A stretch of 64,000 bases of DNA from Anaerolineae bacterium (GTDB taxonomy: Bacteria > Chloroflexota > Anaerolineae > Aggregatilineales > UBA3940), in contig JAFGOY010000002.1 of the NCBI GenBank assembly GCA_016926255.1, positions 1 through 64,000 on the forward strand, given 5' to 3'. A program made the translations under genes and the position numbers. The notes beneath the pieces were generated by a model. It worked only from the letters and a program-made list of their open reading frames with translations. It ran no database searches and was not told the DNA's origin. Below, piece by piece: positions 1 to 8,929 of this stretch (positions are counted from its first letter, which is position 1; every line of letters begins with the position of its first letter).

Positions 1-485
1 GGCGGCTCGGAGCGCATCAGCGGCGGCAGCCCTGACTCGTCTGCCGGTGGTGCAGATCGCATAAAATCCGGCAGCCCTGAGTCCTCGGCAGGTAGTGTAG
101 CTCGCATGAAGTCCGGCAGCCCTGAATCGGCGGCCTCCTCGGAACGCATCAGCGGTGGCAGCCCAAAATCGTCAGACGGCTCCGGCACTGCTGGTTCTGG
201 TGGCTCTGGTAGAGCCGGCTCCGGGGGCGGGGCAGGCTCCGCCTCTTTACCCTCCAGTTTATCGAGCTGCTGGCTGGCCCAGGCGTCGCCCGGCTTGAGC
301 CGCAGTATCTGCCTCAGACAGAAGATCGCTTCCTTTTTGTCCTTCGCAAGCCGGGCCATTCCCTGCCAACCGGCCAGGTTGTCCCGATCCTGCCGCAGCA
401 GGTCTTGCAGCACTGAACGCGCTTCTTCCTTGTTCCCAGCCTTGATCAGTTCGAGCGCGCGCTGGATTGCTTCGTCATGCGCCAT
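1..485 (-). CDS. TPR-like N-terminal domain protein with SGLPxxMR repeats (partial, runs off window start)
   Basis: The frame is open from an ATG at 485 to the window edge, so the C-terminus is missing. The start is supported by AAGGAC nine bases upstream, the same leader arrangement as in the upstream paralogue that starts at 1609. Residues 1-75 are helical and TPR-like (DEAIQRALELIKAGNKEEA...), nearly the same as in that paralogue. A Pro/Glu-rich linker follows, then at least four imperfect tandem units of about 15 residues built on D/E-SGLP-D/P-F/L-MR. Role unknown; I infer a scaffold or interaction protein. It is probably the second gene of an operon with the paralogue, 86 bases apart. 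Confidence 0.8.
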   Translation of the reverse strand, partial: MAHDEAIQRALELIKAGNKEEARSVLQDLLRQDRDNLAGWQGMARLAKDKKEAIFCLRQILRLKPGDAWASQQLDKLEGKEAEPAPPPEPALPEPPEPAVPEPSDDFGLPPLMRSEEAADSGLPDFMRATLPAEDSGLPDFMRSAPPADESGLPPLMRSEP

Positions 486-571
486 TGCAAATAAGTCCTT
501 ATCCACTGACAATCAACGCAAATTTACCTTTATCGTCCTTCAAATTACGTCCCGATGCAAACTGCGTTCGC

Positions 572-1609
572 TCACTCGGCACCAAACATACTCTCCGGGT
601 CTTTCCAGACACTGAGCGTGTAAAACCCCGCCGTGAAATTCCGCACCTGGATCGTGTACGGGCCTGTATAGGGCAACGTCATTTCGATCACCGCGTTGCG
701 CGTGGTGTTGTCGAGATCGTCGTTGTTGGCAATGATCTGGTTTGACGAGTCGTAGAGCAGCACTTCCGGGTCGCTTGTTCCGTCACTCTGTACCAGAATC
801 ATGGCATACTCGTTCCCGGTGCCGTAGAACGAGTAGTTGTGCGCCTCGTCCTCGGATTCGAAGTTTCTGGTGAGCATCGACAGATACTCGATCTCGCCCA
901 TGTTACTGATCTTGAAACTCATCCCCGCCGGGCGCGTCTTGTCGACCGGCGGCAGCGTGGGATGCGGCCCGCTTTCTGCGGGAGGGCCTTCGACGGCCTG
1001 GGTCAGGGCCACGATCGCCTCATTCATCTGCCCCTGGACCATCAGGCCGGGCAGTCCGCTGCCTTCGCCAGCTTCACCGATAGTCCCCAGCGCGGTCATC
1101 TGCCTGAACACCAGCATCGACCCGATGATGAGCAAAACCAGCGCACCACCAAGCACATAGAGGCCGATCCCCCCCAGACAGCCGCGTTTTTTCTGTGATT
1201 TCCACTTGACCGAACTACTGTAAGTTGACGAGGGTGTGATGATCTCCGGGGGAGTCTCTGGCATCGCGGCTGGCCGATCTTCCGCCGGGGCAATCCGGTA
1301 AATCTCGGCGCGTTCAGCCGGAGGGCTGGCCGCCGGCGGCGCGGAAGGGGGTACCTCGATGGCCTGCGCAGGCGGTTCGAGCCGGGCAAGCTGTTCGGTC
1401 GCCCACTGATTGCCGGGGTCTAACCTGAGGATTTGCTTCAGGCAGAAGATCGCTTCCTTTTCGTCATTCGCGAGGCGGGCCATTCCCTGCCAGCCGGCCA
1501 GGTTATCCCGATCCTGCCGCAGCAGATCTTGGAGCACCTGCCGCGCCCCGTCTCTGTCGCCCGTTTTGATGAGTGCTACCGCGCGTTGAATGGCTTCGTC
1601 GTGCGACAT
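572..1609 (-). CDS. TPR-like / single-TM protein with C-terminal PPC-like domain
   Basis: 345 aa from MSHDEA. This start is preferred over an ATG 21 bases further upstream because AAGGAC lies nine bases before it. Residues 1-75 are a TPR-like helical region with strong similarity to the downstream neighbour. A Pro/Ala-rich linker follows, then one membrane segment near residues 145-168 (GLYVLGGALVLLIIGSMLVF). The C-terminal 110 residues look like a bacterial pre-peptidase C-terminal (PPC) beta-sandwich: EVLLYDSSNQIIANNDD, then TGPYTIQVRNFTAGFYTLSV. The likely topology is a cytoplasmic TPR and an external PPC domain. Molecular role unknown. Confidence 0.85.
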   Translation of the reverse strand: MSHDEAIQRAVALIKTGDRDGARQVLQDLLRQDRDNLAGWQGMARLANDEKEAIFCLKQILRLDPGNQWATEQLARLEPPAQAIEVPPSAPPAASPPAERAEIYRIAPAEDRPAAMPETPPEIITPSSTYSSSVKWKSQKKRGCLGGIGLYVLGGALVLLIIGSMLVFRQMTALGTIGEAGEGSGLPGLMVQGQMNEAIVALTQAVEGPPAESGPHPTLPPVDKTRPAGMSFKISNMGEIEYLSMLTRNFESEDEAHNYSFYGTGNEYAMILVQSDGTSDPEVLLYDSSNQIIANNDDLDNTTRNAVIEMTLPYTGPYTIQVRNFTAGFYTLSVWKDPESMFGAE

Positions 1610-1828
1610 AATGAAGTGGTCCTTACGCACTAAGGATAATGAGTACCTGCCCTATCCTGCTCTAAAATTCGATTATTCGCAAGCAGAGGGCGTTACAATA
1701 ATACTAAAATCGCGATGCCCCGCCCGTCCCCGGCGAACTGCTTGCGGTGGTGGGCGGTGGCGCGCTAATTCATTTCCCTATAGAGTCATTGTGATAGTGT
1801 AAGTGATTGTCCCCGGGGAGGTGATGGT

Positions 1829-2077
1829 ATGATCGATTGGGAAGAACAGGTCAAAGAACTGCGCCAGATGGCCGACGAACTGGAACAGTGGGCGATGAGT
1901 TCCGAGGGACGCCAGCGCCTGGTGCTGGGCCGCATCGCCGACGAGCTTGTCAGGTTATCCAAAGAGATCGAACACGTGCTGGACGAAGAAACAAGGGTCG
2001 ATACCAGCGACGTTCAAAACAATGTATCCATCCCCGATTGGCTCTCCGATGCCGATGTTGGGCGGCTGGTCGAATAG
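1829..2077 (+). CDS. small acidic helical hypothetical protein
   Basis: 82 aa. A strong ribosome site (GGGAGGTGATGGT) immediately precedes the ATG. The sequence is Glu/Leu-rich and predicted helical, with a coiled-coil-like run in residues 3-60 and a C-terminal SIPDWLSDADVGRLVE tail. No family recognised. The stop lies just upstream of the next membrane-protein start, so the two are probably co-transcribed. Confidence 0.7.
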   Translation: MIDWEEQVKELRQMADELEQWAMSSEGRQRLVLGRIADELVRLSKEIEHVLDEETRVDTSDVQNNVSIPDWLSDADVGRLVE

Positions 2078-2099
2078 TACTTCTTCAGGAACCGATCAC

Positions 2100-2456
2100 G
2101 TGACCATCGCCTGGCCGAAAGTAATCCCCGTTCTCATCTCGATTGCGATCATCATCCTGGTTGCCATCCTCAGCGATTCGCTCCCGATGGTCGCCGCGAT
2201 CACTGCCACCGCCCCAATGACCTTCCCCCTGTCGATGTGGGTAGTCTATGCCTCCACCGGCAACGACCGCGAAGTCCTTGCCAGTTACACCCAGTCGATG
2301 ATGGTCGGGTTGGGCGCAACGCTGGGATTCGCCATCGGGGTGTGGATCGCCACGCGGTACAGGCTCGGCCTATGGGTTACGCTGGGGATCGGCTATACGG
2401 CGTGGGGCGTGACGCTGGCGATCATCTTCGGCCTGCGGCGGGTGATTGGATTCTGA
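2100..2456 (+). CDS. small integral membrane protein (DUF3147-like?)
   Basis: About 118 aa from a GTG at 2100 with AGGA nine bases upstream. An ATG near 2056 in the same frame is an alternative that would overlap the previous gene. Three to four hydrophobic segments are visible: VIPVLISIAIIILVAIL, VAAITATAPMTFPLSMWVV, a glycine-rich segment around MMVGLGATLGFAIGVWIA, and VTLGIGYTAWGVTLAII. Size and topology resemble the DUF3147 / GlpM-like membrane family, but this is a guess from pattern. Function unknown. Confidence 0.65.
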   Translation: MTIAWPKVIPVLISIAIIILVAILSDSLPMVAAITATAPMTFPLSMWVVYASTGNDREVLASYTQSMMVGLGATLGFAIGVWIATRYRLGLWVTLGIGYTAWGVTLAIIFGLRRVIGF

Positions 2457-2487
2457 TCCCCTTCCTGCACAATTACATCGAATCCTT

Positions 2488-2530
2488 GCCCCCTTCCAGG
2501 GGGAAATGTCCCGCAGGGACAAAGGGGGTG
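2488..2530. repeat. dispersed palindromic repeat, CCCCCTT...AAAGGGGGTG family
   Basis: Outer arms (CCCCCTT / AAGGGGG) enclose a CCCCC-GGGGG mini-hairpin and a central stem TGTCCC-gca-GGGACA. The same flanks with a different central stem occur at 17233-17275 and 40101-40147. It sits between convergent genes. Confidence 0.75.
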
Positions 2531-2587
2531 CTCTGCCCGCCTTCTCGATTCCTCCAGTATGCGCGCCAAACCACCTGTTCAGATGGC

Positions 2588-3907
2588 TCAGCCCCACACA
2601 ATCCGAAAACCGTTGCGGGTGCCACGACTGTGCGGAGGCCTGCTGTCACGAGAAGCGGCACGTGCCGAGTTAGCTTTGCTGTTCCACGAGCCGCCCCGAA
2701 CGACACGCGGAGCATCGAAAGTCGGGGCCAGCTGTTGGAGATCATGGTACTCATTCAGGCACCATTCCCACACGTTTCCACTCATATCCATCACACCGAA
2801 TGGGCTGGCTCCCGCCGGGTAAAAGTCAACCGGGGTTGTTTTCTGGAGTGCGCTTTCATAGGTGTTGCAGCGGTTCTGATCGAAGTCATTGCCCCAGGGA
2901 TACAACATGCCATCCGGTCCCTGTGCGGCCCACTGCCATTCCCACTCAGTCGGCAGCCGGATTTGCGCCCTCACCCCTGGCCCTTCTCCCTCAGGGAGAG
3001 GGATTGAAGGCGAGGGCAAACGGGCCACTCCAGCAGTCAGCCATCGGCAGAAGGCCACTGCATCGTACCACGAGACGCTGTCGCGGGGGAGATGCTTTTC
3101 ATGGGTGAATTTTTGCTTCCCCGGCGTTTTCCAGCGGCGGTCGGCAGATGTCAGTCCTTCCCACCATTCCGGATTTTTGAAGCCCTCCGGGTCGTCTATA
3201 AAGACCTGAAACTGCTCGAAGGTGATCGGGTACTTTGCCATATAGAAGGGCTGCACGTCGAATATTTCCACATAGCCTTCCAGCGATACCTGCCCTGCCG
3301 GTATCGCGCACCATTCGAACGGCGGCGGGAGAATATCGAGAATGGGATCGGGAGCCAGTATGGACAGTTTGGGTTCTGTCACCATCCGGGGCGGCTCGAC
3401 CGGCTGATCCCGATAGACAATATCCCTGCCTGCTACCGTAATGTTCCCGGCATCCCCGCCGATATGAACGTGAATCGTCGTGCTGGCGCTGGTCGGCTCC
3501 GGAGGATGGCTGGGTTGTTCTTCCCGCAGCCGCGCCAGGATTCGAAGCAGCACAGCGTGGTAGTCGTCGTCGATCCCGTCGACCCACTGAATTTGTCTCC
3601 AGAACAGGGGCGGTTCGCAGGGCTGGTAGTCGATGGGGATGATCTGCATTTTGCCCTGCTTTTCGAGTGAGAGCGCACAGTTGAATTCAAAGTTGACCCA
3701 TTTGGAATCAACGGCTGCCGGGCTTATCAGCAGCAGCATATGGGTCGATGTGCTGAGACCGCGTTCGATAGCAGCGACCCAATTTTCTCCTTCGAGGATG
3801 CTCTCCGGTGCCTTCCAGACCGGAACTCCCGCCGACCGGAGATCGGTTGCGAGTTGAAGCGCAAATTCGGCATCGACTGTGCTGTGGCTGAGGAAAACCT
3901 GTGTCAT
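2588..3907 (-). CDS. TIR domain - FGE-sulfatase (C-type lectin fold) fusion protein
   Basis: 439 aa. Residues 1-130 are a TIR_2-type domain: VFLSHSTVDAEFALQLATDL, then SKWVNFEFNCAL, where Glu74 sits at the position of the catalytic NADase glutamate of active TIR domains. Residues about 148-162 carry a glycine-rich VHIGGDAGNITVAGRDI motif of the kind I associate with bacterial conflict-system linkers. Residues about 200-439 are an FGE-sulfatase domain (WCAIPAGQVSLEGY, RLPTEWEWQWAAQ, GVMDMSGNVWEW, VVRGGSWNSKANSARAASR, GFRIVWG). The paired cysteines of true formylglycine-generating enzymes are absent, so a ligand-binding rather than catalytic role is inferred. About 18 residues near position 310 derive from a repeat inserted in frame. 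A defence or signalling role is inferred from the domain pairing only. Confidence 0.85.
   Translation of the reverse strand: MTQVFLSHSTVDAEFALQLATDLRSAGVPVWKAPESILEGENWVAAIERGLSTSTHMLLLISPAAVDSKWVNFEFNCALSLEKQGKMQIIPIDYQPCEPPLFWRQIQWVDGIDDDYHAVLLRILARLREEQPSHPPEPTSASTTIHVHIGGDAGNITVAGRDIVYRDQPVEPPRMVTEPKLSILAPDPILDILPPPFEWCAIPAGQVSLEGYVEIFDVQPFYMAKYPITFEQFQVFIDDPEGFKNPEWWEGLTSADRRWKTPGKQKFTHEKHLPRDSVSWYDAVAFCRWLTAGVARLPSPSIPLPEGEGPGVRAQIRLPTEWEWQWAAQGPDGMLYPWGNDFDQNRCNTYESALQKTTPVDFYPAGASPFGVMDMSGNVWEWCLNEYHDLQQLAPTFDAPRVVRGGSWNSKANSARAASRDSRPPHSRGTRNGFRIVWG
2966..3018. repeat. REP-like palindromic repeat inserted in the TIR-FGE coding sequence
   Basis: A CCCTCACCCCTGGCCC block, a palindrome TCTCCC-tca-GGGAGA, and a closing GGCGAGGGC. 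This is the form of a common intergenic repeat, but here it is read in frame (LPEGEGPGVRA) inside the FGE domain, between AFCRWLTA and the conserved RLPTEWEW block. Confidence 0.75.
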
Positions 3908-4156
3908 GGTCCACCTGATGAAGTGTTACATAGGGAAATATCTCAGTCCTCATTATACAGGACATCGGCCAGAAGCTAATAATCGCCGGAGTCTACCGGC
4001 ACTCAGTGGTTGTAGAGAAATAACACTGTAGTTTACAGGGATCAAGTCCCCTCGACATGAGGAAGGGGATTCAGAGGCGAGGGCAGAGAAACACGTTGTT
4101 CTGTGATGCTGCCGCACCGGGAATCTACGTGCAAAAACCGGGCTATTTGCTCCCTC

Positions 4157-4534
4157 TCAGCCCGATTCAAGCCGCCCGGCGATATGGTCGCACAGTTCGA
4201 CGATATCGAACGGTTTACGAACGTAGGATACCCCCTGCTGTTTCAGCGCGTCGTTTTCATCGCTCAGAGCGGTGGACGCACTGAGAAACACAAACGGGGT
4301 GTCCGTGTAACCGGGATAGGTGCGTACTGCTTCCAGCAGTTCCAGGCCGTCCATCCCCGGCATGAGCATATCACTGATGATCAGGTCGGGGGGGATGTGG
4401 GTCGAATCATCCAGCCACCTGAGCGCAGCACGACCAGACCCAACCGCTTTGACCTGATACCCGGCATCAGTGAGAATATCGGCCAGGGCAATTCTTAGAT
4501 CGTGTTCATCTTCAACCAGCAGTATCTCGGCCAA
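4157..4534 (-). CDS. single-domain response regulator (CheY-like receiver)
   Basis: About 125 aa from a TTG at 4534. GGGAGG lies five bases upstream, inside the 3' end of the sensor-kinase gene, which makes this start better than any ATG. The receiver domain fills the protein: acidic LLVEDEHDL pocket, phospho-acceptor Asp in LIISDMLMPGMDG, Ser/Thr position in FLSAS, and Lys in YVRKPF. There is no output domain, so it probably signals by protein contact. It overlaps the kinase stop by about 23 bases, indicating translational coupling and a cognate pair. Confidence 0.9.
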   Translation of the reverse strand: MAEILLVEDEHDLRIALADILTDAGYQVKAVGSGRAALRWLDDSTHIPPDLIISDMLMPGMDGLELLEAVRTYPGYTDTPFVFLSASTALSDENDALKQQGVSYVRKPFDIVELCDHIAGRLESG

Positions 4535-7500
4535 TGTCACCTCCCTCGGCAGGCAGCCACACGGTAAAGACTGCTCCTTTACCCAACCCTTCACTGTTAA
4601 CATCGATCAAACCGCCGTGACGGTCGACGATCTCTTTAGCGATGGTCAAACCCAGGCCGGTGCCCGGCGCACCCGAATCGCGCCCGGCCTTGCCCCGGAA
4701 GAATCGCTCGAACAGCCGAGCCCGGTCTTCGGGAGATATCCCCGGCCCCGTATCGCTGATACTGAAACAAACATACTCACGACCTTCGCGGGAGTCGACC
4801 CGCGTGCTGATGGTCACCGTACCACCAGTCTGTGTGTAGTTTAATGCATTGGTCAATAGAATACTAACGACCTGGTCCAGCTGGTTCCTGTCGGCACTGA
4901 CCGGCGGCAGATTGGCCGATTTCTTGATAGCAAGGGTCAGGCCTTCCTGTTCGGCCACCGCCCGCCGATCGTTGACGTACACCTCAAGCAGTTCGTTCAA
5001 ATAGACCGGATCGAACGTAAACTTGACCCGCTCCTGATCGAGGCGGGAGACAGCGAGCAGGTTCTCGACAAGATTCTCCAGGCGGGTCAACTCGCGCTGC
5101 AGCGACATGGTGTAAGCGTCCCGCTTTTCGGGTCGCAGGTTCAGCGCGTGGAGATTGACCTTGAGGCTGGTGATCGGCGAGCGGAGTTCGTGGGAGACGT
5201 TCGAGATGAATTCGTCTTTGACCCGGCTGAGGGCTAGCAATTGCCGGTTGGCCGATTCCAGTTCGACGGTGCGGGCAGCGACCAGGTCTTCGAGGTGTTC
5301 GCGGTAGCGTTCGAGTTCCTGAGCGGCCTGTTTGCGCGCGGTGATGTCACGGAAAAGGGCACCCATCTGGCCCGGCGAAATCTGGAAGGCGTTGACTTCA
5401 TAGGCCCCTACAATATCGCCATGCTGGTAATCGATCTGCTCGGCGAACCAGGCTTTACCTTCCGAAGCCGCCCGGCGGTAGCGGGCGGGCACTTCGGTAT
5501 CGGCCAGGGGCGGGAAAGCCTCTTCGAGCGGTTTGCCGACGAACTGTTGATTCTCAACGCCGAGGATTCGATCAGCCGCCGGGTTGCTTCCTGAGAAGAC
5601 CAGCTTCCCATCCGGCTCCAGCCGATAGAGATGTATACCGAGCGGCAGTGCCTCGACGATATTGCTCAGACGTTGTTCGGATTCCAGGAGCGCTTTTTCG
5701 GCGCGTTTGCGCTGGGTGATGTCGAGGGAAGTGGAGATCACCCCAAGGTCCCAGTTATCAGGGTCAAGGGGGGTCGAACTGAGCAGGATGTCGAGGACGG
5801 TGCCATCTTTGCACTGCCAGCGCGTTTCGACCGTCCCGATGCCATGTTCACGGATCAGATCGTACTTTTCCTGCCCGACACGCTCGTACTCCTCCTGGTC
5901 GACATACAGAATGCAGGCATTCTGGCCGATCAACTCGTCGCGGGTATAGCCCAGCATGTTGCAGAAATACTCGTTGACCTCCAGGATGTTGCGATTACTG
6001 AGCAGGATGATGCCAATCGGTGAAGCCTGAACAAGCGACTCGAAGCGTGCCCGGCTTTCACGAAGTTCGCGTTCGGCTTTTTTCTTCTCGGTGATATCCC
6101 GCAGAAAGATCACTGAATAGGTATTCCCACTCAGGGTATAGGTCGAGATGTGGACATCGATGTCAAATTCGGTGCCGTCCCGGCGAAGGCCGACCGTCTC
6201 ATAGGGCGGCGTGAGCGTACCACTGAGCGCATGGCGGCGGATTTTCTGGGCAACGCGCTCCCGCTCGGACGGCGGGATCAGGTCGAGCACCGGCTTGCCG
6301 ATCAACTCGGACATGTCGTCATAGCCATACATCTTCAGGTAAGCGTCATTGACCGCAATATGGAGCGCATTCCTGCTTACAGCGATGGCATCAATCGAGT
6401 TTTCGAAGATCGCGCGGAAGCGCGTTTCGCTGTCTTTGAGCATTTCTTCTCGAAGTTTGCGATTGGTGATATCACGCGAGATTTCGGAGAATCCCTTGAC
6501 CTTACCCTCTTCAATAATGGGCGTGAATGAAAACTCGAAGTGGCGAAGCTCACCCTTCACCACCGGATAATTGTACTCCACACGGAACGATTCGCCGCCC
6601 AGAACCCGCCTGTGAAGGCCCTCCCAGTATGCAACCGCCGATTTATCGGCGAGCAGAGTGTGGGGCTTGATGCCGGGTTTCATTTCGATGCCGATCAGGT
6701 CTTTCATCACCTGTTTGTAGGCATTGTTGAATAGTACCGGTGCGCCGGTCTCATCGCCGATAACGATGTAATCGCTCGAATTGTCCATCAGGGCGGTCAG
6801 ATGGCGGTGGGAGGTGCGGAGCTGCTCCTCCGTCTGCTTCAGCGCGGTAATGTCGGGGAACATGATCAGCCCGGCGATCAGGTTTCCCTCGTCATCGTAC
6901 ACAGGTCCCCCATCGACCAGTTCCCAGCGTTCACTGCCATCTTTCCTGACAACGCGCATTTCCCGCTGTTTCGTCGTTTTGCCCTGGAGAGCCTGTGCCA
7001 GCGGTAGTTCCTCGGTAGGGATATGGCTGCCGTCGGCACCGTAATCTATCCAGGTCTTTTCGAAATCAAAAAGATTGATTCCGGCACCGGTTTCCGGTTC
7101 ATCGAGAACACCAAGCTGTTCCCGACTGGCCTGATTGACCATCTCGATCATCCCGTCCGGTCTGGCAACGATAATCGGGATCGGGGCCTGCTCGATCACC
7201 GAGGTCAGCAGCAGCCGGGTTCTGACTAACTGATCCTCGGCCTGCTTCAGTTCGGTGATGTCGGGGAAGATCGCCACCCCGGCGATCAGGTTGCCCTCCC
7301 CGTCATAAACCGGGATGCTGTCGACCAGCACCCAGCGCTCGCTGCCGTCTTCCCTGACGACGCGTATTTCTTTACCTTTCACCGCTTTGCCCTTCAGGGC
7401 CAGCGCCAGCGCCATCTGGTCATCGGCGTTCAGGTTCCCCTCGACATCGTATTCTTTCCAGGGCTGCTCGAAATTGAAAACTTCCGGGATATCAGGGGCA

Positions 7501-8099
7501 TCCTGTATACCCAGCAGTTCTTTCCCGGCATCGTTGACCATCTCCAGGGAGCCATCCGGCCTGGCGATGGCGATCGGAGTCGGCGACTGCTCGATCACCG
7601 AAGCCAGCAGCGATTGGGTTCGGGTCAGTTCCCTTTCGGCCAGCCTGAGCGACGAGATATCGCGCAGCGCAATGACCTGAAAGATATGTTTATCGAACGG
7701 AATTGGCTTGATGCGGATTTCGGCAGAGAATGTACTACCGTCCTTGCGCTGCGCGGTTACTTCGTAACTTTCCTCCGAACCGGAAAGCACCTTCTGGGCG
7801 ACAATCTCCCGGTCTTCAGGAATGACCCATTCCTCAATCTTCTTGCCGAAAGCTTTCCCGACGGAGCAGTCAAACATCTCCCCGGCGGCCTGGTTTATTC
7901 CCAGGCAAATCCCCTCTTCGGTAAGAAAGAGAGCTTCAAAGGCTGCCTCGGAAAAACTCTGCAAAGTTCCGATTATCTCGTCCAGTTGATGTTCGTATTG
8001 TACAGGTGGAGGGGCGCGATCTTCCAGTTCTTTAACCCGCTCGCGCAGTGCCGCTAATTCGCTGACAAGCTCTTCCCTTGATTTACCTGTATCACCCAT
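4512..8099 (-). CDS. multi-PAS sensor histidine kinase
   Basis: 1195 aa, with no membrane segment seen. A short N-terminal coiled coil (SREELVSELAALRERVKELE) is followed by seven PAS modules at roughly 45-160, 165-290, 295-425, 430-555, 560-685, 690-805 and 815-930. Then come a HisKA domain with FISNVSHELRSPITSL (phospho-His near 971) and a HATPase_c domain with N-box LLTNALNYT, DTGPGIS and GTGLGL. PAS 2 and 3 are clearly a tandem duplication (both contain SVIEQxPxPI, ARPDG, MVN and FPDIT). The GGGAGG ribosome site before the ATG is strong. It is a soluble, presumably cytoplasmic, multi-input sensor paired with the downstream receiver. Signal unknown. Confidence 0.93.
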   Translation of the reverse strand: MGDTGKSREELVSELAALRERVKELEDRAPPPVQYEHQLDEIIGTLQSFSEAAFEALFLTEEGICLGINQAAGEMFDCSVGKAFGKKIEEWVIPEDREIVAQKVLSGSEESYEVTAQRKDGSTFSAEIRIKPIPFDKHIFQVIALRDISSLRLAERELTRTQSLLASVIEQSPTPIAIARPDGSLEMVNDAGKELLGIQDAPDIPEVFNFEQPWKEYDVEGNLNADDQMALALALKGKAVKGKEIRVVREDGSERWVLVDSIPVYDGEGNLIAGVAIFPDITELKQAEDQLVRTRLLLTSVIEQAPIPIIVARPDGMIEMVNQASREQLGVLDEPETGAGINLFDFEKTWIDYGADGSHIPTEELPLAQALQGKTTKQREMRVVRKDGSERWELVDGGPVYDDEGNLIAGLIMFPDITALKQTEEQLRTSHRHLTALMDNSSDYIVIGDETGAPVLFNNAYKQVMKDLIGIEMKPGIKPHTLLADKSAVAYWEGLHRRVLGGESFRVEYNYPVVKGELRHFEFSFTPIIEEGKVKGFSEISRDITNRKLREEMLKDSETRFRAIFENSIDAIAVSRNALHIAVNDAYLKMYGYDDMSELIGKPVLDLIPPSERERVAQKIRRHALSGTLTPPYETVGLRRDGTEFDIDVHISTYTLSGNTYSVIFLRDITEKKKAERELRESRARFESLVQASPIGIILLSNRNILEVNEYFCNMLGYTRDELIGQNACILYVDQEEYERVGQEKYDLIREHGIGTVETRWQCKDGTVLDILLSSTPLDPDNWDLGVISTSLDITQRKRAEKALLESEQRLSNIVEALPLGIHLYRLEPDGKLVFSGSNPAADRILGVENQQFVGKPLEEAFPPLADTEVPARYRRAASEGKAWFAEQIDYQHGDIVGAYEVNAFQISPGQMGALFRDITARKQAAQELERYREHLEDLVAARTVELESANRQLLALSRVKDEFISNVSHELRSPITSLKVNLHALNLRPEKRDAYTMSLQRELTRLENLVENLLAVSRLDQERVKFTFDPVYLNELLEVYVNDRRAVAEQEGLTLAIKKSANLPPVSADRNQLDQVVSILLTNALNYTQTGGTVTISTRVDSREGREYVCFSISDTGPGISPEDRARLFERFFRGKAGRDSGAPGTGLGLTIAKEIVDRHGGLIDVNSEGLGKGAVFTVWLPAEGGDIGRDTAG

Positions 8100-8403
8100 C
8101 GATGCCTCCCGGATAACTTATCCATTCGAACAAGATATGGAAGGTCAAGTACACTTACACTATTCGTAGTTGAAAAGAAAAGTGTGATCCATAAATACCG
8201 ATAAAAAATCGACATACCAACCAGATCGGCTTTCTCGATTGGCCTCCGCTGCACTTCTTTTTTAAGCGGCAATACTGGAGTAGCATCACCATCTTATCAT
8301 AAGAACGCAAATTGGAGAATTGAAGCTGGAATCGACGTTTTGCCCGGCAGTTGAGGTATAATCGAAACAGACAGGCCACGAAGCACCCCAGGGAGGTGAA
8401 TCA
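8100..8403. other. intergenic region between divergent kinase and bacterioferritin genes
   Basis: 304 bases between divergently transcribed genes. It is AT-richer than the surroundings. It must hold promoters for both directions. A TATAAT box at 8357-8362 faces the bacterioferritin gene. No hairpin, RNA gene or convincing ORF was seen. Confidence 0.6.
8357..8362 (+). promoter_or_regulatory. -10 box for the bacterioferritin gene
   Basis: A perfect TATAAT 42 bases upstream of the start. No good -35 at 16-18 bases is visible, so it may need an activator. The gene has its own GGGAGGTGA ribosome site. Confidence 0.45.
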
Positions 8404-8901
8404 ATGCATGAAAAAAGTATTGAATTATTGAACAAAGCTGTCGCCGATGAAATGTCGGCGATTCATCAGTATATGTATTTCCATTTCCACTGTGATGACC
8501 AGGGCTTTGACCTGCTCGCCCTGATGTTCGAGAAGATCGCAATGGACGAGATGATACACGCCGAGCGGCTGGCGGAGCGCATCCTGTTTCTGAAGGGCGA
8601 TGTCGAGATGGTGGCGTCGATGGCTGTGCAGAAAGTGCACGATGTCAAAACGATGCTCGAAATCGTCAGGGGGATGGAAGAAGCCGCCATCAAAGACTAC
8701 AACAAGTGGGCGAATGAGTGCTCGGCCAACGCCGACTCGGTTTCGAAGGCGCTGTTCGAATCGCTGGTTGTGGAAGAGGAAGGCCACTACGACCAGTTCG
8801 ATACCGAACTCGACAATATCGAGCGGTTCGGCGACAGGTATCTGGCGCTGCAATCCATCGAGCGCAGCAAGGCAAGGTCGGCAGGGGCACCCCCGGCCTA
8901 G
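8404..8901 (+). CDS. bfr: bacterioferritin / ferritin-like iron storage protein
   Basis: 165 aa, close to the usual bacterioferritin length. Four-helix bundle signatures: LLNKAVADEMSAIHQY (first ferroxidase Glu), KIAMDEMIHAERLAERILFL (Glu plus ExxH), a third helix around LEIVRGMEEAAIKDYNKW, and SLVVEEEGHYDQFDTELDNIERFG (ExxH). It would oxidise Fe(II) and store it as a mineral in the cytoplasm. The ATG follows GGGAGGTGAATCA. A clear hairpin terminator follows. A haem-ligand Met is not obvious at the usual place, so a non-haem ferritin of the Bfr family is possible. Confidence 0.9.
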   Translation: MHEKSIELLNKAVADEMSAIHQYMYFHFHCDDQGFDLLALMFEKIAMDEMIHAERLAERILFLKGDVEMVASMAVQKVHDVKTMLEIVRGMEEAAIKDYNKWANECSANADSVSKALFESLVVEEEGHYDQFDTELDNIERFGDRYLALQSIERSKARSAGAPPA

Positions 8902-8929
8902 TCCGTACGTATCACAATCACCATCACAA

